IMG/VR virus record: IMGVR_UViG_3300047550_001767
Location: 1 to 64,000 of that record
Length of the DNA stretch: 64,000 bases
Reading direction: 5' to 3' (one strand)
Source: a virus
Shown in pieces: positions 55,601 through 61,600 of this stretch. The notes beneath the pieces are model-generated. The model saw only the letters and a list, made by a program, of their open reading frames with translations, had not been told where the DNA came from and searched no databases. The position numbers were made by a program, and so were the translations under genes. The number at the start of each line of letters is the position of its first letter. Positions within the stretch are counted from its first letter, which is position 1.

Positions 55601-58600
55601 AGAAAGGATTTGGTACAGTAGCACCGCCTTCATCTACGCCTGCCATACTATCAAGCAATCTATCATATAAACTTTCAGGTTGTGTTATGTTAAATGATCC
55701 CGGTACGCCTGGCAAAAAGTCATCTGCATAGTTTGTTCTAATTAAGTCATATTGTGAATGACCAGGATTATCTTGCTGCCCAGTTACATATCCAATATGT
55801 AACACGCTGTCATTAGCATTAATATATGGTTTACAATTATAAATTGCAAAAGTATCTTGTGCGAGTGGAGCAAAATAACTTATACCGCTAGATTGCGGAT
55901 TAGCAATATATCCTGCTATACTTACATCGGCTAAAGTTTTGTTACCAAATATTATTCCTGAGTTACGGACCCAAAAGAAATATACAGGAGTTACAGTATT
56001 ACTACTGTTAATTACAGTCTGAACTGTATATGCAGTTACATCTTTTGGTATGCCAGCACCTTGATATTGTAGTGGGGGGACGGAACTACCTATCCAAGTA
56101 TATACCGCTACATCACTTCCTGGGAATAATTGGCCCCAATATCTGCTATTATAAACATTATCATTTTGATGATAATTCAAATAACGTATGTTAGAAGTGT
56201 CAAACCAAATAGTGCCAACCTGCGCTGAACCCCATACTATGCCTCTAATATTAGCAACATTATTATAACTTGCAGGGTCAGTATTTCCAACAATATCGAG
56301 ATTTTGTCTTACTGCTCCTAAAATTTTACCTTGCAATGGATCTATATAATCTAAATTTATAAGTGTGTTATTTGTTTCTGCACTAAAGATTTGTATATTT
56401 TCAACTTTATTGATATCAACAATAGGATTACTTTGTCTATGTACCACCCAGTTGTTGGTACCAGTTACGTTTTTATAAATTATAACTTGACCATCAAACA
56501 ATGTTTGTGAGAAATAAGGAGAACCAACTATTATTTTGTTGTCGTGCCAGTCAATAGCAAAACCATATTTTGGTTGACTACCATAAACTAGACTTTGTGA
56601 GTTGACACTTTGAGCGAATGTATAAGCACCGATATTGGTTAATGATTCATGGAAGTTACCTAAATAATCAAATGTATATACCGCACCTGCATTATTAAAT
56701 GAATCTAAAAACTGTGTAGAGTTATTATCAAAAATAGTGTCGTTATTATAATTTGCATCATCAGTAAAATCAAATGTTGTTAATGCATAGCGTGTAGCGA
56801 CAGGTGCGCTAACAGCAACACTGTTGTGTTCATTAAATTTTACTGTAGTACCAAATTGGCTTGCTCCAGCCTGGTTTGGATTTTGTATAATTTGTGTTAA
56901 TTTATATACTTCTAGTCCTAATTCTGTAAATGTATCTGGGTCAGGGGCACTTAGCAATAACTCTTGATTTACATTTGCTATATCTTGATTGGCTAAACCT
57001 ATCATAAGTTTGCCGTCAACTGCGCTAGCAACTATATTAGTAATTTTGGCTGAATTGATTACAGCGGCTGCTTGATCTGCATCACCAGCAAGAATTTCAA
57101 CCAAATAACCGTTAATCAATAATTGTCTTGTTGTTGTAACGTCAACATCAGTATCGCCAACTATGTATCCAAAACGTGCGCTACCATAAGTATATCTGAA
57201 TACTCCGCCCTCAATATTTTGTGAATCTAAGTAGAACGGAGCACCAATTAAGATTTCAGTTCCAAATGTATTTGTGTCTAAACTATAACCAAATTTGACA
57301 CCCGTTCTAGGGGTTTGTTGATTAGTGAATGTTTGTATTAATACAAACTCATCGCCGCTTACTGTGATAATATCACCGTACTGGAATTCCCCTGAATATT
57401 CTAAAATTGATCCTACAAAACTATAATTGGAACTATCTACAACTATTCCGTTTTTAGTAACTGTTGTAAATGTAGAATTTGGTGTCCATGCTAAGTTGAA
57501 TGCTGCCGGCTCAAGTGAATTATATGCTTGATTAATTTCTATATTTTGAACCAGTCTATCATAAACATATGCATTACCGTAATTTTCTACAATGTCTGTA
57601 TCTACATGAGGAGCACCAACCACCAAAGTTGTTCCGTAATAATTTGTTGCTATGGATTGACCATACAAATCAGGTGAAGTTGACCCACTATTAATTGTTT
57701 TACAATACTGATAATCGCATTGTGTTGCAATTCCGTCACCAGAACCAACACCTTCAGCAATAAAGTATATTCCAACTTCATTTGATACTGCCCCGACAGT
57801 TGTAAAGTCTGTCGTTCCTATGCTTGTAATCTGGTATGTTGCACCTATTGTGAAACTACCTGCGCTAGTTAAAGTATTGTTTCTATGGTAAACATGAACT
57901 TTATTTCGAGCAGTAGGAGTTGCTTCATTGTAATCACTAATAAACAACCAATTCAAATCCCCAGATAGCGCAGTGGCACTACCAAAATTAGTTGATCCAG
58001 ATGTAGCAACATTACTTGCAGCAGTAATTGTTTGATAAGGTATTATATTATCGCTTACTGTAGTATTATTGACTGTGTACAAGAATACTGTAGGATTAGT
58101 TGTTGGTTGTGAAATGGCGTAAATATTTTGTTCGTGTGTTATTGAACTACCAAAACTTACATCATTTGTTAGTGTTTGATCTTCTTCATAAGTTTCAGTG
58201 AAACTATCATACTGATAGCGTATTACTTTACCCAATGGTGCATCACCAATCAAATAATCACTTAATTTGGTATAGGCAACGCTTGTTCCAAATTCTATAC
58301 TATTTGTTCTTGCAAACTCAACATCAAATTTGTAAGCAATATTTTTACGATAAACTGCCCAATCGCCATCAGTATTAGTATCTACCCAAACTGTGTTTTT
58401 AACAAATTGACTATTTTGTAATGGTAAATTTTGAATGTCGCTTGGTTGTGCAACTCTTTGTGTAGCAAACTTTAATCCTATTCCTTGTCCAGTTAGAATT
58501 GTGGTTGAATTAGGTAATGTTAGATTTATTAATACTTCTCTAGGATTTATAATTTGAGTAGCAACATAATAACCATTAACTGAACTATCAAAATTAATTA

Positions 58601-61600
58601 TTGAAAAAATATCGTACTGAGTCAGGTTGTGATTTTTGTTAAATGTTACTACACAAGTATTATTAATATTACTGCGTACCTGAACTACTTGACCTATTGA
58701 AGTAGGTGTTAATATCTGCCATGAAGATTGATAATCTGCAAGCCATACATAATCTCCCACATATAAATTACCAATTGGGACAATTATATTGTTCTTATTA
58801 ACTGCTGTTGGTAAATTACTGTAAAAATATGCACTCATTTTTACATCATCTAAATTTACATATCCAGCATTTGGATAAACTTGATTTGGTGTATCTTTAG
58901 GTAGTAAAGGTAATACATATGCGCTATCAAGCGGTCTACCATAATTAAACAATGAATAAAGCGGAGTTAATTGCTGCGCCCCCTCAACATTATTACCGTC
59001 TGTTAATCCTATGATTGCAGGGTTGCCAGTCAATAGATTTTCATATAGTTTTAATTCTAAAAAGTTTGCATTTAGAACGCCACCAAATGTACCTTGCAAG
59101 ATAGCCCAATTTTCGTAAACATCGTAATCAATTCCACCTTGTGGTAGATTTGCACCCTTAAATGCTTTCATCGCATTCAATGTACCTTTTTGTTTAATTA
59201 GATTTTTATAAACGTTAACCTGAGTAATATCTGTAAGGTCTGCGCTAGCCATATACTCTCTAGGTCTAAACCCTATTAAACTAAAACTTAATAAATCGGC
59301 GTCATTTTCAAGATTGGCTTCATCAGCATTATAATATAATGTGCTTTCGTAACTTCTTGTACTGCTATTTGGTAATAAACCTTTTTGTAGTTCATCATAA
59401 TCAGTTACACGCCATTCGTTCTGTTTAAATTCTTTACCTGGTTGAACGATTGTTAATGCTGTAAAAAATTTATTTTTATACTTGACCACAGAGCCCCTGG
59501 TGTATTTTACCTCAGGGTTCCATTGTTCCACATTATCCTGATTATATATAAAGCCACTTGCGAACATAGTGCCGTTCCATTCTGCACTCTTAGTTCCTCG
59601 GACGTAAATACGATTCTGTTTTAAACCAGAAACAAGATTATAGATAACATCATTAAACAGAGTTGTATTTTGAAACACTATGCCATGTTCTATGTTGCTT
59701 AAATTAAATTGCCCATAAGATATAGCATCCCCTGCATTTAATGCAGTAACACTAAACTTATTACTATCTCTTACTATGTTTAAATCTTTATTTTGAATTG
59801 GATATAAATTGTTATTTAAAACAAAATTTGTTTGTGCATATGTTAAAGGCTCAACCACTAAACTTTCTTTGTCTATGGTTAGTTTACTTGCTGCTGGATT
59901 TAGTGTAAGTACGCTTCCTACACTCCAACCAGTCTGACTCCAATACAAGAATTCTGCTACCATTTGTGACCAATTTATAACGATATTTTGTACTTGATCG
60001 TCAAATACAGCGCCCTTACTTGTTAAGTATGCTCCGTAACTTAGTAAAAATTGACTTACTTCTGTTATAGTATAGAAAATAGTTCCATATGGTACTATTT
60101 CTTCATCGGTACTATATGTGGTACATACATTTACTACCGCATCTTGAACATCAATTTTTTCTTTTGGTCCATTTACTATTGGTTTTAAAATTTTAAAATA
60201 TGCATTAGTTTGGTTATTTCCAAATACAGCATATCCAGTACTTGTTAATTGAACTATTACTCCACTATAAACTATACGAGCTTCAGGTACATTTTGATAT
60301 AATAATACTTGATAACTCTCATCAGGAATCATTAATGAACTGTTTCTACTATCTGGTGTACTCTTTTCAACAAAGAATTTTAACAATGTTTTATCGCTAA
60401 ATCCTGCAAGGCGGAATACAAGTCTTACGTCAAGATTAGAAAGTAGTTTTGTGATGTTTGCTGTAGCATCAACTCCTAATTGCTTTTCATAATCTACGAT
60501 CCAGTTTATATAAGATGTTTTGGCAACTCCGTTACCATAAATTTGTATTTGATCGGGTATAAGGTGTGTTCTACCATTAACTAAAAATTGATCAAACTCA
60601 ACATTATATTTGTAATTGTCTAAATCAGCGCCTAAGTTATAGAATTCTGCTGGCTTTAATAAAGATTGAAGTCTTATTAAATCAAACGGATATGTTGAAC
60701 TCTTACGATAAGAATATTCAACTGGCGCATCATCGCCAACTCTCCAACTTCTTTGAAATGTTAAATTATTGTAATTTGATATTACAGCGTCAAGTGGCTG
60801 ACGTAAGTTGCCGTCGCTATCTACAGGTATTACGCCTGGCCAACTTGTTTCTGGGTTAGGCATTAAGCCTGGCTGACCATCACGTTTTCTCTTGTAAAGA
60901 GTTCTGATAACTGGAACCCCATTATTGTAATCGTAGCCATCTTCCATATCTTGCCATAACAATAGGTTGTCGCTTGTATATGGTGCTGGGCCATAACGAT
61001 CTTCCCACCAATCTGGTTTATTGGAATAGCCAATCATAGCCCATGGTGTTAAGTTAGGTGTTGATGTGTCATATAGATAAGTGTAAATACCGCGCCAATT
61101 ACCTTGAAGTACTAAAGAATTTTCTAACTTTAATGTACTTTCTCTATAATTGTAAGTGTAGGGATCATTTGATTTATAAAGTTGCACTTTATAATCTAGT
61201 CTATTTTGTCCAACCCAATCTAAGAAATTTTTACTGTATATAGATGTCCACTCTGCATAGTCTAATGCTGTGTCTCTAAAGTATCCAGGAATAGTCTCTG
61301 CTAAATTAAACGGCAACGTTCTACTTAACTTAAGGTTGTTATAAATTCTAGTTTCAAACTCTAATAGAATCTGATCTCTAAAATCAATTAACATACCTAA
61401 TGTTTCATTGTAATCACCATAAAGTTTATTATATGAACCGTCATGCCCTTGTATAAAATATGTTGGCTGGCTATAAGTGGTATCTAATACTACTGATGGG
61501 ACATATGCAGGATACAACCCAAGTTTAGTAGGAGTGTTTGGAACATATGATCCATATGTTTGATTATATTCTTTGATTATAACTTTATCGCCACGCAATA